Source: Spinacia oleracea (Eukaryota > Streptophyta > Magnoliopsida > Caryophyllales > Amaranthaceae). From it: 64,000 nt of DNA. Under the pieces are notes generated by a model. The model was not told the DNA's origin and ran no database searches. It was given only the letters and a program-made list of their open reading frames with translations. Position numbers and translations under genes: made by a program. Shown one piece after another: positions 11,199 to 22,900 of this stretch; positions within the stretch are counted from its first letter, which is position 1, and each line of letters opens with the position of its first letter. Location of the stretch: NCBI RefSeq assembly GCF_020520425.1, contig NC_079492.1, positions 72,221,671-72,285,670 on the forward strand, read 5' to 3'.

Positions 11199-14100
11199 AT
11201 GCAATATTATTTTCCTTCAACTTGTTCATTATCATATTTGTCTATATACTCTTTAATCTTAATTACCATCTTCACTGCCATCACCCCAACGGCGGCAGTC
11301 GTAAAGCTTCCTCCGAACGTTACAGTTCCGGCTATCATTGGGTTTGGAGATTCAATCATTGACCCCGGCAACAACAACAATATTCTTACAATTGTCAAGT
11401 GTAATTTTCCTCCTTATGGCCAAGATTTCATGGATGGAGTTTCTACGGGCAGATTCAGCAATGGAAGAATCCCTACCGACTTAATAGGTACTACTATATA
11501 TATATATATACTGAGTCAAAATCCTCGATCCCATAATTTATGTACCACTTATGTGTCCCTTCTTCGTATTGGTTGATTTTGTAAGTTAGTGTGAACCACT
11601 TTTATTTTTATATCCAAAATAATATTAATATTAACCCAATGGAAAAAAGTGACACACAAATGGTATATGGATTGTGGGACAGAAGATTCAGACTCATATA
11701 TACTATATACTATACGATCATAGAAATGGCTATACAATTTTGTACATTATATTTCAGCGGAAGAACTATCAATAAAGCAATACTTACCGGCTTATTTGGA
11801 CGCCAATTTGAGTCCTGAAGATCTCCTTACCGGTGTTAGCTTTGCTTCTGGTGCTTCTGGATTTGACCCTTTGACATCTAAAATTGCGGTAAACATTTTT
11901 TAAACCTTATATAAGTTCCTTTATATATGACATTCCTTAATGTTCAATCTCAAATCACTTTAATTAACTCATTGTATAACTAAATTAGCCACTGCAACAT
12001 ATAAGATCAAAATGAGCAACTTTTCTCACCCATTTTGATCCAAATATCGGCCTTTTAGGCTACGCCACCCATGGCTATTTTAAAACTTAGAACATGAAGT
12101 CGAAATGTTATACAACGGTCATATTTGATCTTTTCAATTAACAAACTTGTTGTTTCTTCTTTGTCACTTATTTCTTTGTAATGTGCGTCACAAGGTACAT
12201 GTACATTCACAGCGAAGAACGTTTAATTATATAGATACGCGAATAATTTATAATTTATATTTTAATTTTTGTGCTAATACGTTTAATTGTACGTATTGTG
12301 TACGCAGTCAGCGTTACCACTAACCGAGCAACTAGAGGATTTTAAAGAATATATTGAAAAGGTGAAAAATATAGTGGGAGAAGAGAGGGCAAATTTCATA
12401 TTGAGAAACAGTATTTACTTTGTAGTTGCTGGAAGTGATGATATTGCCAACACTTATTTTGGTACACCATTCAGAAGATCACATTATGATGTTAATTCTT
12501 ACACTGATCTTATGCTTCATTCAGCAACTTCATTTGTCCAGGTATTTTTTGCAATTTTTTTACTTTACTTTATTGTTGATAGGGCATCAATAATTGTTCC
12601 AGTTGTTATCATTTGCCAGTAGTGAATTGCAAATATTTCTGCTATCATACCATTCTTGGATGTTAATTTCTGGTGTGCCCCAAATAGCCACATCCCCTTA
12701 ATTATCATCTCGAACAACAATTGCAATACCTGCTACCCATGACTGCATATCCCACGACGCATCTACATTAACCTTGATCGTACCAATTGGAGGAGGTTGC
12801 CACAATACCTGACTTGCCATCTGTTGTGGGTAGACCTAGCTATCGAGCGGGTCGGGTCAGGGTCGGTGCGGGTCAAAAGCGGATCTGGTAATGAAAGGGT
12901 CATTTTTAGCGTGTCGATAATGGGCGGTCGCAGGTCAATATCGGGTCGTTAGTTGGCGGGTCAATGAACCAGCAATGAAAAATGAAAAACAAAAGAGTCG
13001 TGTGCAAGTACAAGTGAGTACGAAGTTATACACATAATTTTTTGTATCATTACTATTTTAGTTTTCAAAATCATTGCGGTATAAGTTTGACCCTATAATG
13101 ACCGTTTTCAATAAGAGCCCTGCCCAGTAAAAGTCATATTAACTTGACTCTATCCCTACATCCATTATGGTGATTGGGGCTGAACATGGAAGGTAAGACC
13201 CCGTGTTCAATCCCACAACAACAACTGGGAGGAGATTGGAACGTATCCATCAAAACTCGCCCCGAATCTAAATTAGCCTTAAGGGTGAACCGGGTGGTAG
13301 TGTGAAACACCGGAAAAAAAAACTTATGGCTGGATACCAATCGAGAAGTGAGAGTAATAATTATTTCATATTTTTATTTTATTATTCAAATATAGTTATT
13401 TGGCAAAATAAAGGTTTGATGACTAATACAATTATAAATGATGATAGGTTAACCTTCAAAAAAAAAATGATGATAGGTTATAAATGCGATGATATTTAAC
13501 TCTTTAACTAACTTCTTTTGTTCATTTTTTTTTATCGCTTTTGGATATCGATATAACTTTCACATTAAATTACACATAGTTATTATATGAAATTGTGTGA
13601 AAATTATAAAAATGAATACTCCCTCCGTTCTTAAATATTAGTCCCCTTCTGACGTTTTCATCCGTTTCAACTCAACTTAAACGTAATATCCTAAAATATG
13701 TGTTAAATAAATATAAAAATATGATATTGTTAAACTACACATTGAGACGAACAAAACAAGATCTCTCATGAATATATTTTGAAATACTCCTACCTTACTC
13801 CGTATCTTTTTATGTTTGGGGCATGATGTGAAGGGAAACCGATTGAATTCTCCGTTGTCTTGAAGATACCTGATAATCGTATTACGGAGTATTATTATAT
13901 GTTGGGCGTTTATAATGAAGTTTATGTGACATGTGGCCCTCTGCTTATGAGTCATTCACTCCATGCGATCTTCACATACATTAAAAAAAAAATTGGCAAA
14001 TATGGTTTGCATAAGGTTTGAACCCCCGGCCCAACCTTATGTTCGAACATTAATGTCTTTACCACTAAAACATGACATATTTCATGTTATCTTATGAAAA

Positions 14101-17100
14101 TAAAAATAAATAAGTACTTCAAATGTTATTAACATACTAACTCGGGGCAAAGCCCAGGCTCAAACACTAGTTGTTGAATTAAATAAGGTTGTAGGGACTA
14201 GGTTCTAAAGTCTTGACCAAGTCATTTTTTATACGTGGAAGAAGATTTGTGATGACACATGACACGTGTAATGTGCTGTAATTTGGCATTAAACTAGCTC
14301 TTAAGCCCCTTCACAGAACTGACAGTTATATACTGATTGACCGTTATTTAAAGTTTTAGTTTTATTGAGAACTTGTGAATTTAGTGGAAATATAGGATTT
14401 AAATGGAGCTTGAATGTGAAGTTTGAAAATTAACACAACAAAACGTTCTCATAAATAATATGGGGAGCCCTTCTGAATTTATCTCAGTGATTGAGAAATT
14501 TTTTCAATCAAATAATAACACTTTCATGAATAATTGATGATTTTATTACGAAAATGCTATTAATGTGGGCCTCAAGTACAATGACATGTCATTAAGGGTG
14601 GGCCTCACATACAGTGACTCAGTGAGCATTGCATTTTCGTAATTTATCAACAACTATTTAATATACCATCAAACAACTAACATTATACAATAAAAATCTA
14701 TCAATATACAATCAACAACTATAAGATATATAGTCCATTACTTAAATGTAAACAATAATATTTCATTTTAGTACATATTGTAGACCTAAAAATATATTGT
14801 CAACAGCTAGTAGTATACAATTAATATCTATCTCTATTTAATCAAGAATTACAAATATACAGTCAACACCTAAGTTTATATCCATGTGATTTTCCACCAA
14901 GTTATTTACGAAATTTCCATTTAATTGAAAAGTTGTTCAAATCAATGAGAAAATTGGACGGAGGGACTACTGGGTAAATCGATTATTGAAGACCTATAGA
15001 AATTTAAATAGTTTCATCATGCTACCTCCATCCAGAATTAGACCTGGTTATTGGACAGGGTAGTCCAATGGATATAGGGTTAGGGTCAAGTTAATAGGGC
15101 TTTTATTGGTCAGGGCTCTTATTGGACAGGGCCTTTATTGGACAGGGTCATTATAGGGTCAAACTTATACTACAATTATTTTAAAAATTAAAATAGTAAT
15201 GATACAAAAAATTACGTGTATAGCTTCGTATTCACTTGTACTTGCACATGGCTCTTTTGTTTTTCATTTTTCATTGCTCGTTTATTGACCAGCCCACTAA
15301 TGACCCGCTATTGACCCGCAACCCGCTATTGACCCGCAACCCGCTTTTGACCCGTCCATTATCGACCCGTTAAAAATGACCCTTTTAATACCCGACCCTC
15401 TTTTGACCCGCCCCGACCCTGACCCGACCCGCCCGATAACCAGGTCTATCCAGAATACGGGGTAGCTCAATTTAAGCCATTAACATGCGTGACATACTTT
15501 ATTTTTTACGAAAATAGGTGGTTGATTAGATACCCTCAAAAGTGGGTTAATTTTGAACCATGCAGATCACCTCTCAAGAATAGTCGTTATCATAGGCGTG
15601 GGTTAATTATAATTTATAAGGCATGACATAAATGTCAAAGTTTTTGTTAAGTGCATTTATAATTAAGTCCTTTTCCTGCTCGATCCTTTTACTTTTATAT
15701 CAAGTGTGTTATCAACAAAATAAGTACTACTCCGTAGTATACTACTCAAATTGAAACTTGCCCAAGTACATATTTGATATAGACAAGTTGGTATATATAT
15801 TGCCTGTTAGGAAAATCGCAAAAGAATAAGGATATTTTAGTAATTTCCTGTCCAATTACAGAACAACCCCGTATATGGGTAAATGCGTTCTGTTCTCAAT
15901 TTTTTAGCAATTCTTATTAAGTAAGTATTACGTTTGTTTCATAATTATTTAGACCATTTTCGTTTTAGTCAGTTTTTTTTAATATTTTTGACATTATGGT
16001 TTATACTAATATGGACTTGAAAATTTACTATATTATCACTTATCCCATAACATTTACGCATTAATTTTAACTCATATTTTCGTACTTTAGTCATTTTTTC
16101 ACCCACTTTTTTTACAGTCTCTCTGGCTTTTTAATTTGTCTTACTATTTATATAAATAGTAATCGTAAATATCATTATAAAGTGAGGTAGTAGTTTAATT
16201 ATGTATGTGTAACATTGAAATCGGGATTTTAAGTAGTAGTTGGGCTTTTAATTAATATGATGGTATATTTATAATATTTGAAAACGAACAGGAGTTGTAC
16301 AAACTTGGTGCACGAAGAATTTCAGTATTTGGTGCGCCACCAATAGGATGTGTGCCATCGCAAAGAACACTTGGAGGAGGAATTGTTAGAGAATGTGCTG
16401 AGAATTACAACGACGCTGCTAAATTGTTTAATTCTAAGCTGTCTGATGAACTTGATTCTCTCACTCTTAAGCTTCCTAACTCAAAGATTGTTTATACTGA
16501 CATCTACACCCCTTTGTTTGATATTATTCAGCATCCTCTTAAATATGGTACGTACTTATTATATATATTTCTTCTTGTTATCTTATTATGTCTTCATGCA
16601 TATTCGCATCCCTCCTTAAGCTAAACATGTTACACAAACAAAAGAAACTATTTTCCTGTATTGTTTTCCCATGTAAATTGTTTTCCATAGAAACAAACAG
16701 AGCTTATAAATGTTGTTTTTCCGTAATGTCCCAATATCTGTTAATTCTCCAACGATGTTTTGGACTATTGATTACATTAATTAGCATGTCCTTTGGCCAC
16801 ACTAAAACTTATTAATATACAGAAACCATATCCTTCCTTACATATTTAAATCACTATTTCAACAAACTATTAATTATCTCTCTGATTACTCCTCCATATG
16901 AGTTGTCTGATTTGTCATGTGTAGACCTGGTTATTAGACAGGGTAGTCCAATGGATATAGGGTTAGGGTCAAATTTATAGGGCTTTTATTGGGCAGGGCT
17001 CTTATTGGACAGGGCCTTTATTGGACAGGGTCATTATAGGGTCAAACTTATACTACAATTATTTTGAAAATTAAAATAGTAATGATACAAAAAATTACGT

Positions 17101-17954
17101 GTATAGCTTCGTATTTACTTGTACTTGCACATGGCTCTTTTGTTTTTCATTTTTCATTGCTCGTTTATTGACCCGCCCACTAATGACCCGCTATTGACCC
17201 GCGACCCGCTTTTGACCCGCTCATTATCGACCCGCTAAAAATGACCCTTTCAATACCCGACCCTCTTTTGACCCGCACCGACCCTGACCCGCCCCGCCCG
17301 ATAACCAGGTCTAGTCATGTGTTTGCACAATAAACCAGCTGTATTGGAGGTGGAATAATGTCAAACACAAACAGTCGTCTTAACTAGGAAACATTAACAC
17401 ATTGGATTTTTTAAAATTCTCTTTTATTGTGAAAAGTGATAAGATTTCAAATGATAAGAACAAAAATGACCGGATAGGATATGTGTATTTTTCTTAATGG
17501 TTCGTCCAAATTTCTGAATGTGAACAGTTGAAACTCAATGCTACCCGCATGTGAGTTGTTCCATATTGGATACAATACCAACTTATTGCCTTGAGAAATT
17601 ACTCCCACTATTGCCAAATTGATTTTAGTGTAGAACCTTCGGTGCGCTTAAACGTGGACCGAACACTCTTCCCTATTGGGTTGTCCAGGCCGATTTCATT
17701 TTCTTAGCAGATGATGCCAGGTTTCATTAACTTGTATTATGGGTTGTCTAATTGATTTTTCAGGGCTTGAACAAGTAGAGAAAGGATGTTGTGGCACAGG
17801 ACTAGTAGAAGTATCGGTATTGTGCAATAAGTTTGACTTGATTTGTGAAGATGACTCAAAGTACTTATTTTGGGATAGCTACCATCCTACAGAGAAAGGT
17901 TATCAAATTCTCGTCAGATTGGTAATTGACAAGTATATATATCGCCTTTTGTAA
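11199..17954 (+). CDS. GDSL esterase/lipase, EXL-like (five exons)
   Basis: Exons are 11199-11487, 11758-11888, 12308-12541, 16292-16547 and 17764-17954. All introns are GT-AG and phases agree, giving 366 residues, a normal length for plant GDSL lipases. A hydrophobic N-terminus (about residues 10-33) looks like a secretory signal, so an apoplastic serine esterase/lipase is expected. Block I has [13 protein letters not shown] with the nucleophile Ser52, block II has GVSFASG (122-128), and block V has DSYHPTEKG with Asp341 and His344. Block III reads [10 protein letters not shown] (182 onward): Asp184 stands where the family consensus GxND has Asn, a variant I recall in EXL-type members. Intron 3 (3750 bp) and intron 4 (1216 bp) are swollen by MITEs, a SINE and a LINE fragment. 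All exons are open, so the gene is probably functional; its substrate cannot be inferred. Confidence 0.9.
12620..12815 (-). pseudogene. LINE-type RNase H fragment in GDSL intron 3
   Basis: On the minus strand the sequence reads [18 protein letters not shown], then [11 protein letters not shown], a stop, and GDVAIWGT. This is the start of the RNase H-like domain (RVT_3 type) found at the end of plant LINE ORF2 and in related pseudogenes. The frame is broken by TAA right after RDDN, and no flanking LINE sequence was recognised. It is a fossil. Confidence 0.65.
12829..13164. mobile_element. hAT-type MITE, truncated third copy (inverted)
   Basis: The left end tagacctagctatcgagcggg and the interior (gacccg-type words, the block with cgtgtgcaagtacaagtgagtacg, then agtttgaccctataatgacc) correspond to the reverse complement of the copies at 15039 and 16922. 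The last part is lost where a SINE begins, near 13165. Confidence 0.7.
13165..13322 (+). mobile_element. tRNA-derived SINE, copy 1
   Basis: It begins near tggtgattggggctgaacatgg and contains a B-box-like gtgttcaatccc. The body runs acaacaacaactgggagg...gccttaagggtgaaccg and it ends in an A-run at about 13314-13322. A second copy at 18766-18928 shares the body almost word for word. A short ttatgg repeat on each side could be a TSD. Confidence 0.65.
13985..14085 (-). mobile_element. tRNA-like SINE candidate
   Basis: On the minus strand there is an A-box-like tttagtggtaaagac, then a B-box-like gggttcaaacc about 40 bases later, then a tail ending in a T-run at about 13982-13992. Spacing and boxes fit an RNA polymerase III promoter of a tRNA-related SINE. 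It does not fold as an obvious functional tRNA and has no family match I can name. Confidence 0.4.
14140..14169 (+). mobile_element. Possible Helitron 3' terminus
   Basis: A GC-rich hairpin, cggggcaaagccca, is followed after about 12 bases by ctag and then t. A short hairpin upstream of a CTRR end with insertion before T is the Helitron 3' signature. No matching TC 5' end or Rep/helicase coding sequence was identified, so this is a terminus-only call. Confidence 0.35.
15039..15448. mobile_element. hAT-type MITE, copy 1, in GDSL intron 3
   Basis: 410 bp with inverted ends tagacctggttattgg and ccgataaccaggtcta. Exact 8-bp TSDs, tccagaat, are at 15031-15038 and 15449-15456. The 8-bp TSD and TAG...CTA ends indicate the hAT superfamily. 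The interior is non-coding and rich in gacccg words near the right end. Confidence 0.9.
15929..16190. mobile_element. Degenerate Stowaway-like MITE
   Basis: TA flanks on both sides (15927-15928 and 16191-16192) enclose imperfect inverted ends, ttacgtttgtttcataatt on the left and attataaagtgaggtag on the right. The ends resemble those of the copy at 10681-10935. Confidence 0.5.
16922..17313. mobile_element. hAT-type MITE, copy 2, in GDSL intron 4
   Basis: 392 bp, clearly the same family as 15039-15448, with ends tagacctggttattag and cgataaccaggtcta. Exact 8-bp TSDs, gtcatgtg, are at 16914-16921 and 17314-17321. No coding capacity. Confidence 0.92.
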
Positions 17955-18765
17955 ATCAAGAAAATTGGTTTATAATAATACGGAGTACTTCGCTAGAAAT
18001 TCTTTTGACAAATTCATTATTTATTGTTTAGAAGGCATTTTCCATGTTACCAAAGTTTTCTTATTAGAGTAATACCTCAACTTAAACATTCATCGTATTC
18101 AATGGATTTAACAATAAAGTGAACTTCTCAAAGTATTCTTGATCATCTTTCACAATGAAGTTGTCTTTTATCAGCGTTTTAATTTGTATGCTTTTTATTT
18201 TAAGGTTCTAAGTTTATTATTTTCTGATAACTTGAAAATAATTGTGTGCGCTCTTTGCTTCGTGCTTTTCCATCCATTGTATTATTGTGTGCTTTTCCAT
18301 TCATTTAATTTGTTGATCCGTTTTATGAACCTTGTACGTTTATAGTCAAGAATAAATTGTACAACATATTAAAGGAGATAATTAAATTTTTAAATAGTGT
18401 ATATTATATTTTATTAAGGAAAAACCAACCGGACTGAAGACCGAAAAATGATATATCTCAACCCAAAGAACGGACCGATAAGCTCCGATCCGATCGGATT
18501 CGGTCTAGGTCAGTTCCATCCGGTCCATTTTTTTGGTCCGGACCAATTTTTGCACACCCCTTCCCACACCTTCCATTGCTTAATGATCTTCTTATACCTT
18601 TACATGGTAAAATGTTATTCAACATGACGATTTAATTTGTTACTAACTTTCCTTCCTCCTTTTTACTAACATAATAACGAATTAACGATTACTAACTTTC
18701 ATACGTAGTAATAAATTACTAACATATCTTCAAACTTCAAGAACCCTCATAAACTTTTTATTCAA
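17955..18765. other. Intergenic between the GDSL gene and FREE1
   Basis: There is an aataaa at 18112-18117 that could serve GDSL polyadenylation. A patch at about 18420-18565 rich in ccggtccg words ends with ggtccggaccaatttttgcacacccc. That resembles the terminus of non-autonomous hAT elements, but no partner end was found. The remainder is AT-rich with no gene. Confidence 0.45.
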
Positions 18766-18928
18766 CTAATTGCTTGTTGGTTCTGTGGTAATTGAAGCTG
18801 AACTTAAAAGAGAGAACCCGTATTCAATCCCCCGCAACAACAATTAGGAGGAGATTGAAACCTATCCACCCATAACTCGTCCAGATTCCAGATTAGCCTT
18901 AAGGGTGAACCGAAAAAGAAAAAAAAAA
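18766..18928 (+). mobile_element. tRNA-derived SINE, copy 2, with TSD
   Basis: Same family as 13165-13322: a B-box-like gtattcaatccc, the body ending gccttaagggtgaaccg, and an A-rich tail. The flanking direct repeats aaactttttattcaa at 18751-18765 and about 18929-18943 are TSDs of about 15 bases, showing target-primed insertion. Confidence 0.8.
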
Positions 18929-18931
18929 AAA

Positions 18932-19075
18932 CTTTTTATTCAAGGCAAAACAATACAGACCCCACAATATCTATTATTCAAGGACACCCACCTACCCACC
19001 CAAACTCTTATACTATAGTTAAGATCTACGTATTATTCAAGGCAAAACAATACAGACCCCACAATATCTTCTACC
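18932..19075. repeat. Local direct duplication, offset 97 bp
   Basis: The run attcaaggcaaaacaatac followed by agaccccacaatatct occurs at about 18937 and again at about 19034. A (CCCA)n-like patch follows each copy, with the longer one at 19083-19106. Its left copy overlaps the SINE's right TSD. Confidence 0.75.
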
Positions 19076-19109
19076 ACTAATGCACACCCACCCACCCACC
19101 CACCCAAAC

Positions 19110-19973
19110 TCCAGTCCAGTAGCTTCTCTAGTTACATTCGTAATACTCAAAGCAAACAGATTCAAATATTATTAACAAGTGCTAAAATTTCTCGATTTTG
19201 CATTTGTTGATCACATTTAGGCAATCTCCCTGCAGCACTATCAAGCTCGCATTCATTTGTAAGCTAAACACCATTGCCTTCGCTTAGACTATAGAGGGAT
19301 CAAGTGCTTCGTTTACCACCCATAGTACCTCACCCTTACTTCGTTAACTTAAAAAGTTCCAACCTTGACAATTATCACTTTTACATGTCCTACCCATAGT
19401 ACCTCACCCTTACTTCGTTATAAGTTGGTAATTTTCAAAAAAAATAAAAAACATACACATAAAGTGGTAATTTCAAAAGTTGGAACTTTTTAAGGTGGTA
19501 ATTTCAAAAATACTCAAATGCCAATTAAAGACAAATTAACAATATGCAACTACATCGAAGAACAGTGATGTCAAAAACAATGACGGTCATTTTCAGAACA
19601 AGACATGTGATCAAACACAACAACAACCAGAACAAGACATGTGATCAAACACAACAACAACCAGCCGAGAAACCCGATAAAACACAACTTTCCATCCTTG
19701 AACCTACTTACAGGACAAACACAGAATTGTATACACAAACATGAAAATCTCGATTTTGACAAAACACCTTGGTGATCTTTTCCTGAGACAAAAAAAAGGG
19801 CAACAGAAACTCATATACAAACCCAGTAAGAGAACTTGACCCAGAACTTGGGGAGGAGTAGAAAAGAAGAGGATATCACACTACCAGCTATCCGTTAATT
19901 ATTAAACACTTAGCCAATGAATGTAACTGAACAAAATATAAAACTTGATACGACAAGAGGAGGCGATGCGACA
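19110..19973. other. FREE1 3' flank
   Basis: It contains two short direct duplications: acccatagtacctcaccctt at about 19319 and 19391, and gaacaagacatgtgatcaaa at 19597 and 19631. The minus-strand 3' UTR and polyadenylation site of FREE1 should lie at the right-hand end of this interval. I cannot pick a single signal. No other gene seen. Confidence 0.45.
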
Positions 19974-22900
19974 TCAATGAGCACTCACGAGGAATGGATG
20001 CTGACACACACCGCACTCAATGGTTTCTGAACCAGAAGATGGTACTTGGACCTGATATAAGAACGGAGGAAGTGGTTTGGTTTGAGTCAGAGCTTCAGCT
20101 TCAGTTGGAATATTCTGAAAGAAAAGATGCAGAAATTACAAACAAACCTGCAAATGGACGGTGCATGTAGGACATGCAACTTCTCTCATCCGCTTACCAC
20201 CAGAACCTTCTATCTTTGAACCTGCATGCAGACATTTAGTATTCAACTCAGTATGTTTGTTAGATACTTAGATGGAGCCATGGAGCAACTTACCACTCAA
20301 GCATTAATACATTATTTTCTCAAGCATATTCAAAACCAAGAAGCGATGTTTACCTGATGAAATTCTCAGGTTCTTTTCCATTTCTTCCTGCCATGATGAA
20401 AAAAAAAACCCAAAAGAATAAATATTAGACATTGAGACAAACTACACTACTATAGGCAGACAATTGACAGCTACAATCCCTAATATTCCGAGCGTAAGAT
20501 ATGATCACTCAATATTCAAATATATAACCCTCAAAATTGTTTAAGCTGTTACCAGTCAAGAACTCTCCTAAGGACAACTACAGTCCACCTCAAAACCCCG
20601 CCTTTGGCTCCTCAACAAAACTAAGGAAAGACACGGCTTTTCCATATGGTCTTTGGAAAGTACCACAAACATTCACCAAGAAACCCTCTTTTTCTAAATC
20701 TTATGAAAAATTACTGTTTCCTTCAAGTAAAACTGTAAAAGTACAGAGTATCAATCCAATTATCATTCATGCTACTCAAGTTTTGCAAACTATATGAGTG
20801 GCAGAAGCCTTCCCCTAAAAGTACAGAGTAATTGGCTTAAATGCATCCATTTCCTACTTCAACCCAAAATATAAACTACATGTGCCTGAAGTGAACCATA
20901 AAGAAGGCACATGACAAGGAAACAAACATATACTAGTAAGTAGTTACCTGAAGCTTCTTGGCAAGATCTTCGTGACTCTGCAAAGAGATTGGTCTGGTAG
21001 ATGCTTCCTTCGCCATACTAAGCCTTTGAGATACATGTGCCTGTATCATGAGAAGAGGTTACTCCATCCTAGTATCCTACTATGAATCATTTCAAATAAG
21101 CAGACCTACTACGTTTACATCTGACTTTCACAATACTAGCCATGAAACCAACACAAACAATTAACGTTTATCATCATGAGTGAACTTCAAATTATATCCT
21201 AGGAATCCATGAAAATGAGCTGCTAAAACAGAATGAACAATGCTCTACGCCAAATGCCTCACTTTCTTACCAGTTACCACTACTCGTACATTACAGTATT
21301 ACATTACTTGGACTTGTATTCCACAGCAAATGCCTCTGTCTGGCCTTTAATTTTAAGACACATGAGATTTGGATGATTTAGATCAGCAACTTTTTTTTTT
21401 TTTTTTGGCAACTAAAAAAAGGGATTTATTAATTACTAAGAGATAGTACAAGGAAGCTTAAACCACAAGAACACAAAACCGAAACAAAAAAAACAGCTGT
21501 ACAGCTCAAAATAGTAAAATTCCACCTCGAACACTTTGTACATGCCAGAAAAGTAAAAGAAACAAGAGACACCAATCACCATGCAAAGACCTTGTGCTTT
21601 TCAAAATTCCACAGGAGCTTTCAACATCAAACGACGATTCACCCCCCCCCCCCCCATATTAAATATACAAGAATAACAATGAACGGATACAGTAACCAAG
21701 TAAGATTATTACACTTTATAAGACATGAAAGGAAATGTAAACTGTTACAGAAAACACGGATAGGACAAGCAGATCATAGGAATTTCTACCAACATGATTT
21801 GCAAGTATCAGGATATAATGCAAATAAACCAGTCAAATGCATACCATGCATCGATCACACACACGAACTGCTTGAGCACTGTCTTCCAAAGTGAGGGGAG
21901 TTCTACCCTGAGTACATTTGTCACAGAATACATCTCCACAGTTTCGGCAGTGATGCTAGACAGAGAAAGCCAGGGTCAGAACACGTGACAAAGAAACCAA
22001 AGTTTCTCAATACTCAGTTCCAAACATACCCTACGATTGAAGGCACTAAAATCTCCTCCACATCCTGTACACTTGGATACAGCTTCATCGGGTACCTAAT
22101 ATAACATGCAAATAATTTATATGATGAACAAACTCTCACATTATTCAATACATAAGACAGTAAATAAAGGAGCCAACAATGCTACCATTGCCTTCGGCTT
22201 TCCAATTTACAATTTATTCATCCAACGAAGAATAAGTTGATCAAGCAACGACCTTCTGAGTTCTGAACAAGAATATGCCACAAAATTCATGTAGAAGAGC
22301 CAGCACAGAATTTAAAAGGGAACCCCATAACTAAAGAAAGAGTGTGCCCACATAAAATGGCAAGAATAAACGATAAAACATGAAATAGGTGGCTTCAAAA
22401 GCATCATGCTACTAATCAGGAATCAACTTTAAATATTAAAAGCATCAATACTGACTCTTGGACATAATATCCAAATTAAAATAACTATGTCTATTACTTT
22501 CCTCGAGAAAACCCTCCAGCAAAAGACAAGCCTTGGAAACTCAAAAACCATACAGCATAAAGGATATCCATACTACAATTCAAATTACACAACACCAATA
22601 AAGAAAAAAAAAAGTACATCCATTCAAGAGTATCCAAGCATTTGGTTTGGGCTAAAGCACTACCAGGAGATTTAGGGACATAATTTCAGCATCAATAGCA
22701 GCAAAGCCACCCTCCAATATTGATATATAACAGACATGGAAGTGAAAAGAAAGTGAAGAGAAATCATTACCCAATGATCTTTCTCTTCATTGACAGGTTT
22801 TAGCTTGTTCATCCAGTCAGCAAAACCTTTCTTCTTCTCTGCAGACTGATCCATGGCTTTGGGTGGCTCAGAAGACCTGATCCTCCCACCCATCTCCTTG

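Noticed and set aside
13618..13640. Stowaway-like end (ctccctccgttcttaaat)
   Set aside because: No matching inverted end was found within several hundred bases, so a complete MITE cannot be supported.
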